Shown piece by piece: positions 1 to 8,395 of a DNA stretch of 9,498 bases. Origin of the DNA: Gemmatimonadota bacterium (GTDB lineage Bacteria > Latescibacterota > UBA2968 > UBA8231). Where the stretch lies: positions 1 through 9,498 of the forward strand of contig JAPOZF010000744.1 in NCBI GenBank assembly GCA_026706165.1, in the 5' to 3' direction. The notes beneath the pieces are model-generated. The model was not told the origin of the DNA, ran no database searches, and worked only from the letters and a program-made list of their open reading frames with translations. Numbering within the stretch: position 1 is the first letter of the stretch; each line of letters begins with the position of its first letter. A program made the position numbers and the translations under genes.

Positions 1-374
1 GGTTCGACGCCGTTGCCGAAGGTTATGAACGGATCCTCGGGGGCGAACACGGCGCTGTCGAGATCGAAGGCGCTGGCGGGAACAGGTTCGAGAGTCAACT
101 CGACCTGGCGGACGTTCTTCAGTTCCCGGCCGCTGAACAGCAGGGCTACTTCGCGGCCGCCGCTCGTCGCTTTCCAGTCGTTCCCTTCGATTAGAATCTC
201 GCCGGCGTAGGAGCCGCTGAGTAGGACGCTCTGGCGCAACCCGGAGTCCCCGGCTCCGGCTGCCGTTGCCGTTTGGGGAGGATTTGAAATGCCGTCCGGT
301 TCGGCCCCGCCGCAATGCACCAGGAAAACCCAGGCGAACGGCAGAATGGCTGTCATACAGAGGCGGCTGCGCAC
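1..374 (-). CDS. Putative lipoprotein, N-terminal part (leaves window at left edge)
   Basis: An open minus-strand frame runs from a GTG at 374 to the window edge without a stop, giving about 124 residues of a longer protein. I chose the GTG because a Shine-Dalgarno-like GGGGAG lies 9 nt upstream (384-389) and because it adds two arginines before the hydrophobic stretch; an in-frame ATG at 356 is the alternative. Residues 8-20 are hydrophobic and end in LVHC followed by GG. This looks like a lipobox at C21, although His at -1 is unusual for signal peptidase II. After an Ala/Gly/Pro-rich linker comes a beta-rich segment (LLSGSYAGEILIEG at about 49-62, then VRQVELTLEP at about 88-97). It vaguely recalls the first strands of a cohesin-like or similar beta-sandwich, but I cannot assign a family. 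It is probably an envelope or surface lipoprotein. Existence fairly sure, function unknown. Confidence 0.7.
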   Translation of the reverse strand, partial: MRSRLCMTAILPFAWVFLVHCGGAEPDGISNPPQTATAAGAGDSGLRQSVLLSGSYAGEILIEGNDWKATSGGREVALLFSGRELKNVRQVELTLEPVPASAFDLDSAVFAPEDPFITFGNGVE

Positions 375-383
375 TGCGGTATT

Positions 384-389
384 CTCCCC
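384..389 (-). promoter_or_regulatory. Shine-Dalgarno site for the lipoprotein starting at 374
   Basis: GGGGAG on the minus strand, 9 nt before the GTG at 374. It favours that GTG over the ATG at 356, which has no comparable site. It also suggests that this gene is translated independently of what precedes it. Confidence 0.5.
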
Positions 390-455
390 GGAAATAACCA
401 AGTCAGCTCCGGAAGGGGTGCGGTCCGGATTCAAGGCTCCCGGCCAGACCGGCAT

Positions 456-632
456 TTACTCCCCGGACGGCTGTTCCGGAGCGGCATCAGAAACGGCACC
501 GCATGGCCGGGCAGCCCAGGCCGGGCTCGGCAGAATATGGTTCAGAACCCCGGTTTTTCCTACCGCGGAGAAGCATCGGGATGTCGGGCCCTGACGAGGT
601 CGGTGCGGCGAAAGGCGGAGCGCGGGCTTCAT
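456..632 (-). CDS. Doubtful 58-residue frame in the gap after the DUF5683 gene
   Basis: The 254 nt between the DUF5683 stop (629) and the next lipoprotein start (374) contain one minus-strand frame with good translation signals. GGAGG at 638-642 sits 5 nt before an ATG at 632, and the start overlaps the upstream stop as ATGA. The predicted peptide (MKPALRLSPHRPRQGPTSRC at its start) is rich in Pro, Arg and Ala. It has no membrane segment, no motif I recognise, and codons such as CGA, CCA and TCT that are unlike its neighbours. It may simply be non-coding leader sequence for the lipoprotein at 374. The same stretch holds small inverted repeats (AGCCC/GGGCT at 513-527; CTCC..GGA/TCCGGAG around 459-481) without a following U-tract, so I do not call a terminator. 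I see no known structured RNA in it. Confidence 0.2.
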   Translation of the reverse strand: MKPALRLSPHRPRQGPTSRCFSAVGKTGVLNHILPSPAWAARPCGAVSDAAPEQPSGE

Positions 633-1186
633 TGAAACCTCCAGGTCAGCGAAAGGTCCGGGCTGCCGGCAAGGGAAACTCCGAAGTCCGCGAGGTGGGC
701 ATCGACGTAGGCATCGAGGGCGGAAAACGTCGCCGTGGCGACGAACAGGAGCAGCCGGGTGTTGCGGCGCCCAGCCGCGGCCTGGCGTTCGGAGGCCAGG
801 GCGCGGTTGAGGTTGCGCGTCTCCGAGATGCTGGCCCCCGCGAAGCTGGCGGCGGCCGCGGAGAACAGCACGGCCTTGATGTGTCTGCGGTTGCGCAACT
901 GGCCCCATCCGGGAACCAGGGCCGACCGCCACAGGGCTCCCCTGGGGGTAAGCCGGGCTTTCGCCGTCGACAGTTCCCGGGTGACGGTGTCCTCCGCCGC
1001 TGATGCGGTGTCGGCGGCGGTTGCTGTCGGGCCCGATTCCCCGCCGGTGGCAGCACTCGAACCGTACGCGGCCGCCCCCGTGCCGGTCAGCGAGAGGGCC
1101 ATGACAAGAAGGCTGCAGGCGGCCGTCGACCGCAGGGGAGGCGCGCAGAAGGGCGGATGAGGAGTCTGAATGCTCGCAGCCCTCAC
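629..1186 (-). CDS. Exported DUF5683-family protein
   Basis: 185 residues from a GTG that overlaps the fmt stop as GTGA, indicating translational coupling. Residues 19-41 form a signal peptide or N-terminal anchor (Arg-19, hydrophobic core SLLVMALSLTG, then AAAYG). An Ala/Thr-rich low-complexity linker follows to about residue 70. The recognisable part is 80-168: ALWRSALVPGWGQLRN with the PGxGQ signature at 92-96, a hydrophobic helix at about 104-118, a charged stretch, a second helix at about 143-155, and DAYVDAHLADF at 158-168. This arrangement (PGxGQ, two hydrophobic helices, DAYVDAHL) is typical of DUF5683 proteins of FCB bacteria, whose function is unknown. The C-terminus (LSLTWRFQ) looks like a beta strand. 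Family assignment is from memory of the motif pattern; the role is unassigned. Confidence 0.82.
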   Translation of the reverse strand: MRAASIQTPHPPFCAPPLRSTAACSLLVMALSLTGTGAAAYGSSAATGGESGPTATAADTASAAEDTVTRELSTAKARLTPRGALWRSALVPGWGQLRNRRHIKAVLFSAAAASFAGASISETRNLNRALASERQAAAGRRNTRLLLFVATATFSALDAYVDAHLADFGVSLAGSPDLSLTWRFQ

Positions 1187-2115
1187 TCGCCGAAGCGGTC
1201 CCCGGGCTGCATCTGGTACCCCCGCAAAAAGGCCTCCCCGGTCATGCGGTTGCGCCCCGAAGGCTGTATTTCGTCGACGGCGAGCGCACCGTCTCCGGTG
1301 GAGACCACAAGGCCGGTCTCACCGTCGGCGGCAAGGACCGTACCCGCGGGCCCCTCCGGGGTTTCATCGCAGGCGTGGGCCCGGTGAATCTTCAATATTC
1401 GATCCCGCCATGTCGTGAACGCCCCAGGAACGGGGTTGGCGCCGCGGATGCGGTTGCGCACCGACTCGGTCGGCAGAGACCAGATCAGCCGGCCGTGTTC
1501 CCTGGACAGCTTGGGGGCTCTGCTGGCGCCGGCGGAAGGTTGCGGGCGGGGGTGCACCTCGCCGCTCTCCAGGCCGTCGATCGTGGCGACGACGAGCTTC
1601 CCCCCGAGTTCGGCCAGGCGCCCCTCCAGTTCTCCGGCGGTTTCGTCACGCGCCACGGCGACCCGCTTCTGCAACAGGATGTCGCCGGCGTCGACCCGCG
1701 AGTCGAGAAGGATGGTGGTTACCCCGGTTTCGCCTTCGCCGTTGAACAGGGTCCAGGGAACGGGGGCGGCGCCGCGATAGGCCGGCAACAACGAAGGGTG
1801 GAGGTTGATCGCTCCCATCGGCGGGACGGCGAGCAGCTCATCGGGCAGGATCGAGAAAGCGACGACGACGAACAGGTCGCAGCCGCAGGCGGACAGAGTT
1901 TCGGGCAGTCCGGGTTCGGCAACCGATTCGGGTTGCAGACAGGGCAACCCGAGTTCAGCGGCGGCGGCTTTGACGGCGGCGGGGGAGGTCCTGCGGCCGC
2001 GGCCTCGGGGACGGTCGGGATTGGTGACGACGGCGGCCACCTCGTGCCGGCTCGCCGCCAGGCGGCGGAGCGAGGGAACGGCGAATTCCGGCGTCCCCAT
2101 GAACAGAAGTTTCAT
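1183..2115 (-). CDS. fmt: Methionyl-tRNA formyltransferase
   Basis: 310 residues, the usual Fmt length. The enzyme transfers a formyl group from 10-formyltetrahydrofolate to Met-tRNAfMet in the cytoplasm, for translation initiation. The N-terminus MKLLFMGTPEFAVPSL is diagnostic. PDRPRGRGRR (33-42) matches the basic loop that contacts the acceptor stem. INLHPSLLPAYRGAAP (103-118) carries Asn104 and His106, and LDSRVDAGDIL (137-147) carries Asp142. The His-to-Asp spacing of 36 equals that of the E. coli catalytic residues. The C-terminal tRNA-binding domain starts near 205 (APKLSREHG and the IRGANPVPGAFT segment). The ATG lies 49 nt after the yajC stop with no strong Shine-Dalgarno. Peptide deformylase (def), a frequent neighbour of fmt, is absent here. 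The stop overlaps the next gene. Confidence 0.97.
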   Translation of the reverse strand: MKLLFMGTPEFAVPSLRRLAASRHEVAAVVTNPDRPRGRGRRTSPAAVKAAAAELGLPCLQPESVAEPGLPETLSACGCDLFVVVAFSILPDELLAVPPMGAINLHPSLLPAYRGAAPVPWTLFNGEGETGVTTILLDSRVDAGDILLQKRVAVARDETAGELEGRLAELGGKLVVATIDGLESGEVHPRPQPSAGASRAPKLSREHGRLIWSLPTESVRNRIRGANPVPGAFTTWRDRILKIHRAHACDETPEGPAGTVLAADGETGLVVSTGDGALAVDEIQPSGRNRMTGEAFLRGYQMQPGDRFGE

Positions 2116-2164
2116 GGTGCATCGGGAAAATCGCGGCCAAATGCGCCACGGCGCCGGGGAAAGG

Positions 2165-2500
2165 CTATTTCTGGTCGCCGTTCTTGACGCGTTGCACGGC
2201 CGCGCGCGAGAGATCGACCTTGACGTTCTCGGCGATTTTGACGACGAGGATGTCGTCCTTGATGTTGAGGATCACGCCATGGATTCCGCCGGTCGTAACA
2301 ATGCGATCCCCTTTTTCCAGTTCGTCGATCATGCGCTGCTGCGCTTTCTGCTTCCTGATCTGCGGGCGCAGAATGAGCAGGTAGAGGACGAGGAACATCA
2401 GGACGAACGGCAGCAGCTGCACCAACGGCGCGCCGCCCCCGCCGCCCTCGGCTCCGCTGCCCCCCATGGCATGGGCGGCGACTGGGAAGAAAACCAGCAA
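2165..2500 (-). CDS. yajC: Preprotein translocase subunit YajC
   Basis: 111 residues, the same size as E. coli YajC, the small membrane partner of SecDF in the Sec translocon. I start at TTG 2500 because AGAGAGG (2506-2512) is placed 5 nt upstream and no better start is seen. After a Gly-rich segment (13-24), one transmembrane helix spans about 28-45 (LLPFVLMFLVLYLLIL), followed directly by RPQIRKQKAQQ and the cytoplasmic hallmark LEKGDRIVTTGGIHGVI (61-77). The remainder (DDILVVKIAENVKVDLSRAAV) is the usual beta-rich end. The extra N-terminal stretch (MLVFFPVAAHAMG) resembles the short leader of proteobacterial YajC. It follows tgt by 54 nt, the classical tgt-yajC pairing, but secD and secF do not follow; fmt does. 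Confidence 0.96.
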   Translation of the reverse strand: MLVFFPVAAHAMGGSGAEGGGGGAPLVQLLPFVLMFLVLYLLILRPQIRKQKAQQRMIDELEKGDRIVTTGGIHGVILNIKDDILVVKIAENVKVDLSRAAVQRVKNGDQK

Positions 2501-2505
2501 GACAG

Positions 2506-2512
2506 CCTCTCT
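2506..2512 (-). promoter_or_regulatory. Shine-Dalgarno site that fixes the TTG start of yajC
   Basis: AGAGAGG on the minus strand, 5 nt before the TTG at 2500. It lies in the 54-nt gap after tgt, of which I see no other clear signal. It is the reason for accepting a TTG start. Confidence 0.5.
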
Positions 2513-2554
2513 TTCGTTCGTTCCGTTGCGAAGGACCCGGAAAGATAACGCCTG

Positions 2555-4905
<2,351 letters not shown>

Positions 4906-4922
4906 GGGGTGCCATTCACCCC
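4906..4922 (-). promoter_or_regulatory. Perfect 6-bp hairpin directly before the deacetylase-like gene start
   Basis: On the minus strand GGGGTG, loop AATGG, CACCCC ends on the base before the ATG at 4905. The stem is five G-C pairs and one A-T pair. It occupies the place of a ribosome binding site, and no other Shine-Dalgarno is visible. It may limit initiation at 4905 or simply be a chance structure in GC-rich DNA. It is one of the few clear signals in the 67-nt gap 4906-4972. Confidence 0.35.
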
Positions 4923-4972
4923 GGCCGCAAAGCAGGGGCGAAGCGGGGGGAAGGGGATGGTGAGAGGGGGGC

Positions 4973-5683
4973 CTACCCGGCGAGCTTCAGGGCGGACCAG
5001 GAGACCGAAGGCAGCAGCGTGGGCCCGGCCTTGGCGGATCCCTCCTCCTCTTCCTCGGGCTCGCCGCCGCAGTCGTCGCCGACAAGGGGATCGTCGATCC
5101 AGCGCACGATACGCCAGATCCCGTCATCCCCCTCACGCAGCTTGAAGGTCATGGTCTGGTCGACAAAGAAGCCGTCGTCGTCGGTCTTCAGCAGCAGTAT
5201 TTCGACTTTGCCCCGGAAGACTTCCCAATCCTCGTCCGGGTGTCCGTCCGGATCCCCCTCGAAGGCCATCGGGTGGTCCCGCCCCAGCTCGGTCTTGCGC
5301 TCGATCAGCTGGAACTTCCATGTCACGGTGCGGAAAACGTCGAAAATGCCGCGGGTGCTGCCGTCGCGGGTGCCCATGATCTCCAGCTCTTCCTCGCGGC
5401 CGTTCTCGAAGACGAGGTTGCCCAGACAATCGTCCTCCGTGAACAGGTAGCGCTCGTCGAGGAGGGTCTCGTACAGATCCTTGTCGCGCTCGTTGAAGGC
5501 GCGCTCGAGGTTGTCCATCACGATTTCGGGTTCGGTCGCCTCCTGGGCGGGGGGGAGTGTGGGCCCCTCCCCGGGATCCAGTTCGGTTTTTTTTGGAGCG
5601 AACGGGTTTCCGCAGGCCGCCAGGAAGACCCCGGCCGCAACTGCTGCGGCACCGAATGCGGGATTTCTTCGAGTCGTGTCCAT
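4973..5683 (-). CDS. Lipoprotein with probable NTF2-like domain (second of a pair)
   Basis: 236 residues from the ATG at 5683, which overlaps the upstream stop as TGATG; the frame extends further upstream but without signal sequence logic. TTRR, a hydrophobic stretch at 10-22 and the lipobox LAAC (21-24) predict a lipoprotein acylated at Cys24. A Pro/Glu-rich linker leads to a domain from about 50. EPEIVMDNLERAFNERD (51-67), YETLLDERYLF (71-81), VTWKF (120-124), DWEVFRGKVEILLL (152-165) and DGIWRIVRWIDD (187-198) have the helix-then-sheet pattern and closing WxIxRW strand of SnoaL/NTF2-like lipoproteins. Cys86 and Cys205 could form a disulfide. The tail has a run of five Glu. It resembles the preceding gene. 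A8 and C7 homopolymers fall in codons 31-45. Ligand or partner unknown. Confidence 0.83.
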   Translation of the reverse strand: MDTTRRNPAFGAAAVAAGVFLAACGNPFAPKKTELDPGEGPTLPPAQEATEPEIVMDNLERAFNERDKDLYETLLDERYLFTEDDCLGNLVFENGREEELEIMGTRDGSTRGIFDVFRTVTWKFQLIERKTELGRDHPMAFEGDPDGHPDEDWEVFRGKVEILLLKTDDDGFFVDQTMTFKLREGDDGIWRIVRWIDDPLVGDDCGGEPEEEEEGSAKAGPTLLPSVSWSALKLAG

Positions 5684-6450
5684 CACTGCGAATTCTCGCC
5701 TCTGAATTCCGTCCAGGACTTCTTGACCGACGCCTGATCGCGAAAGTCCCGCCACCGCCTGATCGTCCACAGCGGGTTTTCCAGGCTCGGCGTGGTTATG
5801 TCTACTTCCATCTGGCCTTTTATGGGGAATATGGTCGCATCGAAGCCTTCGCGCGCCTGCTCCGTGAATTCGATCTCGTAGTTGAAAATATAACGTTCGA
5901 TCAGGGGGTTGTCCCCGAGGATCCGCTCATCCCTGGTCGAATCGTACCAGCGCCGGAACCTGATCGTCCGGAAGCGCTCCTTGTCGAAAACCTGGTTGGC
6001 AAAACGGCGTTCCTGGGACCTGGTCCAAAGGGTATCGAGGTCGGCTTCGGGGTTGTAGTCGTCAGGCGGCTGAAAAACCACGGGATGCAGCAGGATTCCG
6101 TCGGCGTCCGGGACGAAGAGAAAACTCTCCCCCAGCTGGTCCATGTACTGCACCGGGCTGAATCCGCGGATGCTGTCGCGGATATTGAATAAGACGGCTT
6201 CAGGGGTGGTCGGTTCCCGGAGAACGAGAAGGATGCCGCTGGGGCAGTCGGGAGTGCGGCCCCCGAAAGGGCTCGAAGAATCGGTGCGCCCGGCTGCGGG
6301 ATCGGCATCGGCGCAATGCGGAAAGCTCTTGAGATCGGTCGTCTCGGTGCAGCGGCATTCGGTTTCGGCCCCTTCCTCCAGCCCGCACCCGGACAGAATC
6401 AAGACAACTGCCGGAATCGCGGCCTTGCGAACGGAAACTCTCCTAAACAC
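5683..6450 (-). CDS. Lipoprotein with probable NTF2-like domain and Cys-rich linker (first of a pair)
   Basis: 255 residues if started at the GTG at 6450, which overlaps the protease stop by 8 nt. This start gives a complete lipoprotein signal: MFRRVSVRK, hydrophobic AAIPAVVLIL, lipobox LSGC with Cys22. The frame stays open further upstream, but that part is the antisense-like Ser/Arg-rich shadow of the protease gene. After Cys22 a linker holds Cys32, Cys34, Cys46 and Cys69. From about 77, TTPEAVLFNIRDSIRG, YMDQLGESFLFVPD, YNYEIEF-like strands near 195-205 and LWTIRRWRDF near the C-terminus line up with the next gene (TxPExVxxN, YxxxLxExxLF, WxIxRWxD). An NTF2-like fold is inferred. Its ligand is unknown; export to the outer membrane is likely because Gly rather than Asp follows the lipid cysteine. 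Confidence 0.8.
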   Translation of the reverse strand: MFRRVSVRKAAIPAVVLILSGCGLEEGAETECRCTETTDLKSFPHCADADPAAGRTDSSSPFGGRTPDCPSGILLVLREPTTPEAVLFNIRDSIRGFSPVQYMDQLGESFLFVPDADGILLHPVVFQPPDDYNPEADLDTLWTRSQERRFANQVFDKERFRTIRFRRWYDSTRDERILGDNPLIERYIFNYEIEFTEQAREGFDATIFPIKGQMEVDITTPSLENPLWTIRRWRDFRDQASVKKSWTEFRGENSQ

Positions 6451-7462
6451 TGAACGGGACGGGGGTGAAGCAGGAGGCGAAGACGACGAAGCACAGCACC
6501 CCGAGACGCCGGCGCCGGCGATCGAGGGGAATGTTGGGATAGAACGGCGCCGGGTGATCCCTGCCGAGCAGCGCGAGCAGGAAAGCGAGAAAGATCCACC
6601 CCGGCCACCCTGGCGGCAACTCCAACATTTTCCAGAAGATACCATGCAGTCCCAGACCCATCAACAAGGCGAAGGTTGCGCGTGCGATGTAGCGGTGCCA
6701 TGGGCCGAAAACGGCGTACGATACATGGCCGCCATCGAGCTGCCCGGCCGGGAACAGGTTGAAGGCGGTGATGAAGAGACCGACCCATCCGGCAAAGGCG
6801 ACCGGGCTCAGAAGCACCATCTCCCCCGGTTCGGTCGCCGGCATCAGCAGGGCGGACAGGATTGCGAAGACCGGGGGGGCCCCGAGCTGCCAGAAGGGCT
6901 CGGGATTGGCGAAGGGGAGCTGCTCGAAATAGCCGGCGTCGACGACGCGCGACTGCGGCAGACCTGCGGCGCAGGCAGCCAGAGCGACGACGAAGCCGGC
7001 CAGCGGTCCGGAGGCGCCGATGTCGAGAAGAGCTCTCTTGTGAGGTATGGGAGAGCGGATGCGGATCACCGCTCCCAGGGTGCCGAGAAACGATATGTAC
7101 GGCAGCGGGATGAAGTACGGCAGCGAGGCCTTCACTCCCCAGCGCCGGGCGGCGAAGTAGTGGCCGAACTCGTGGACCGTGAGAATTCCCAGCAAGCTCG
7201 CCGCAAAGGGGATCCCTTCGACCAGGTGAACCAGCTGCCCGAAGGCGAGAAACGGGTTCACCCCTCTCTGCATGGCTCCGGCAGCCGTCATCGAGAACAG
7301 GGTCAGAAGGAACAGGGCGGCGTGCAGGACGGGGCTGGAAGGTCGCCCGCTCCCCGGCCCGGCGGCGAACACGGACGGCTCGCCGGGATTCCGCTTTCTC
7401 ACCTGTTCGGAATCGGGGCGGTCATGCCGTTGCCCCGGACGCAGCTTGCGCCAGAGCTGCAT
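6443..7462 (-). CDS. Site-2 protease family (M50) intramembrane metalloprotease
   Basis: 339 residues. The ATG directly follows the preceding stop (TAAATG). After a charged N-terminus of about 43 residues there are roughly seven to eight hydrophobic segments. The zinc site is complete: VHEFGH at 96-101 (His97, Glu98, His101) in the second segment and FNLFPAGQLDGGH at 234-246, where Asp243 is the third ligand. Between them GTLGAVIRIRSPIPHKRALL (127-146) and DIGASGPLAGF match the EGY-type branch of M50 known from plastids, cyanobacteria and many bacteria; there is no PDZ domain as in RseP. Such proteases cut substrates within membrane helices, often releasing regulators. No anti-sigma factor is visible in the window, so the substrate is unknown. 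It sits between two barrels and two lipoproteins, suggesting envelope work. It should be catalytically competent. Confidence 0.94.
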   Translation of the reverse strand: MQLWRKLRPGQRHDRPDSEQVRKRNPGEPSVFAAGPGSGRPSSPVLHAALFLLTLFSMTAAGAMQRGVNPFLAFGQLVHLVEGIPFAASLLGILTVHEFGHYFAARRWGVKASLPYFIPLPYISFLGTLGAVIRIRSPIPHKRALLDIGASGPLAGFVVALAACAAGLPQSRVVDAGYFEQLPFANPEPFWQLGAPPVFAILSALLMPATEPGEMVLLSPVAFAGWVGLFITAFNLFPAGQLDGGHVSYAVFGPWHRYIARATFALLMGLGLHGIFWKMLELPPGWPGWIFLAFLLALLGRDHPAPFYPNIPLDRRRRRLGVLCFVVFASCFTPVPFSV

Positions 7463-8395
7463 TTACAGCATCCGTGCCGCCGAAGAGCTCGCTGGCGCCC
7501 GGCCGCGGTACAGGCTGAGGCGATGCGCCTGACCGAGGCCGGATGCAAACGGCACGTAGGCGTAGTCGATGCGCCAGGACCGCACCTGCAACCCGAAGCC
7601 GGCCGACAACGAGCGGCGGGATCCTGTTTGATAGCCCCACCGAAGCACGAGGGTTGCCGACAGCGGCCACTCGGTGCCGCCGTGAAAGCTGGAGCCGTAC
7701 CCCCGTGCCAGTTGTACTTCGATCAGGGCCAGCCGGCTCGCCTGCGGCCCGAAAGGCTTTCCGAGGCAGCTGCACGCGAAGGCCAGGCGCGCCTGCCCCG
7801 GCAGCTCCGTGGAATCCTCTGCGAGGGGGTTCATGACACCGAGATTCCGCACCGAGCCGCCAGCGCGAAGGCGGTCGCCCAGCCGGTACAGGAACCCGAA
7901 ATCCAGGGCTGCACCCATCGCCGACTCGGTATGAATCGACTGCCGGACCACTTTCCAGGCCGCCCCGAACTGGAGGTTCGCTGTCGAGCGACGGCCGTAC
8001 CCCAGCCCGAGGAACCACTCGTACACTCCAAATTCGCCCAGGGGCTCGAGGCTGGGTCCCACGCGGCGCTCCAGTCCGGCGGAACGCGAAAGCGACAGTT
8101 GGGCCGACAGGATTCCGGCACCCAGCGGTTGCAGGGCGGTTGCGTACTCGTGCCGGACGTCCTGAATCCAGCTGCTGTGCGTGACTCCGAGGCGGCCGCC
8201 GGCGACGCTGACCGCTGCCGGATTGGCGGCGGCGGCATCGACGTCGGCAAGAGCGGCGGCAGCCTCCCCGAGGGCGGTCGCGCGCGCCCCCGAGCCGAGC
8301 AGCAGGAACGGCAGCCCGGAGGCCCCGGCCCCGGCCGTCCAGGACAGGAGAAAAGCGGCGGCCGCGAGGCGCCCGGTCGCCCTCGCCGGTTTCAT
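7463..8395 (-). CDS. PorV/PorQ-like outer-membrane beta-barrel protein (second copy)
   Basis: 310 residues from the ATG at 8395, overlapping the previous stop as TGATG; a longer open frame to 8749 runs antisense-like through the upstream gene and is not used. GGGAG lies 10 nt upstream. Residues 10-26 form a signal peptide (LAAAAFLLSWTAGAGAS). LLGSGARATALGEAAAALAD (32-51) followed by AAAANPAAVS is the PorV/UPF0164 N-terminal signature (G.RA.alGeA..A.aDd....NPA.l). The rest is alternating beta strand. RIDYAYVPFASGLGQAHRLSL near the end matches the family's iDYAyvPfgdLG.thRiSl. PorV is the shuttle and anchoring barrel of type IX secretion, but many relatives have no known role. Unusually, about 15 residues (YRGRAPASSSAARML) follow the last strand, so there is no terminal aromatic residue. 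Confidence 0.83.
   Translation of the reverse strand: MKPARATGRLAAAAFLLSWTAGAGASGLPFLLLGSGARATALGEAAAALADVDAAAANPAAVSVAGGRLGVTHSSWIQDVRHEYATALQPLGAGILSAQLSLSRSAGLERRVGPSLEPLGEFGVYEWFLGLGYGRRSTANLQFGAAWKVVRQSIHTESAMGAALDFGFLYRLGDRLRAGGSVRNLGVMNPLAEDSTELPGQARLAFACSCLGKPFGPQASRLALIEVQLARGYGSSFHGGTEWPLSATLVLRWGYQTGSRRSLSAGFGLQVRSWRIDYAYVPFASGLGQAHRLSLYRGRAPASSSAARML

Noticed and set aside
375..628. A tRNA, 6S, SRP RNA or riboswitch in the gap
   Set aside because: I looked for cloverleaf elements, an SRP-like GGAAGG..GCAG motif and an extended closing stem and found only short, unrelated hairpins.
2116..2164. GCGCC/GGCGC inverted repeat between yajC and fmt as a terminator
   Set aside because: The stem is five pairs with a two-base loop and no U-tract follows; the genes remain closely spaced.
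6451..6645. Upstream extension of the first NTF2-like lipoprotein
   Set aside because: The extra residues are Ser/Arg/Cys-rich, overlap the protease gene and would bury the lipoprotein signal; the GTG at 6450 is preferred.
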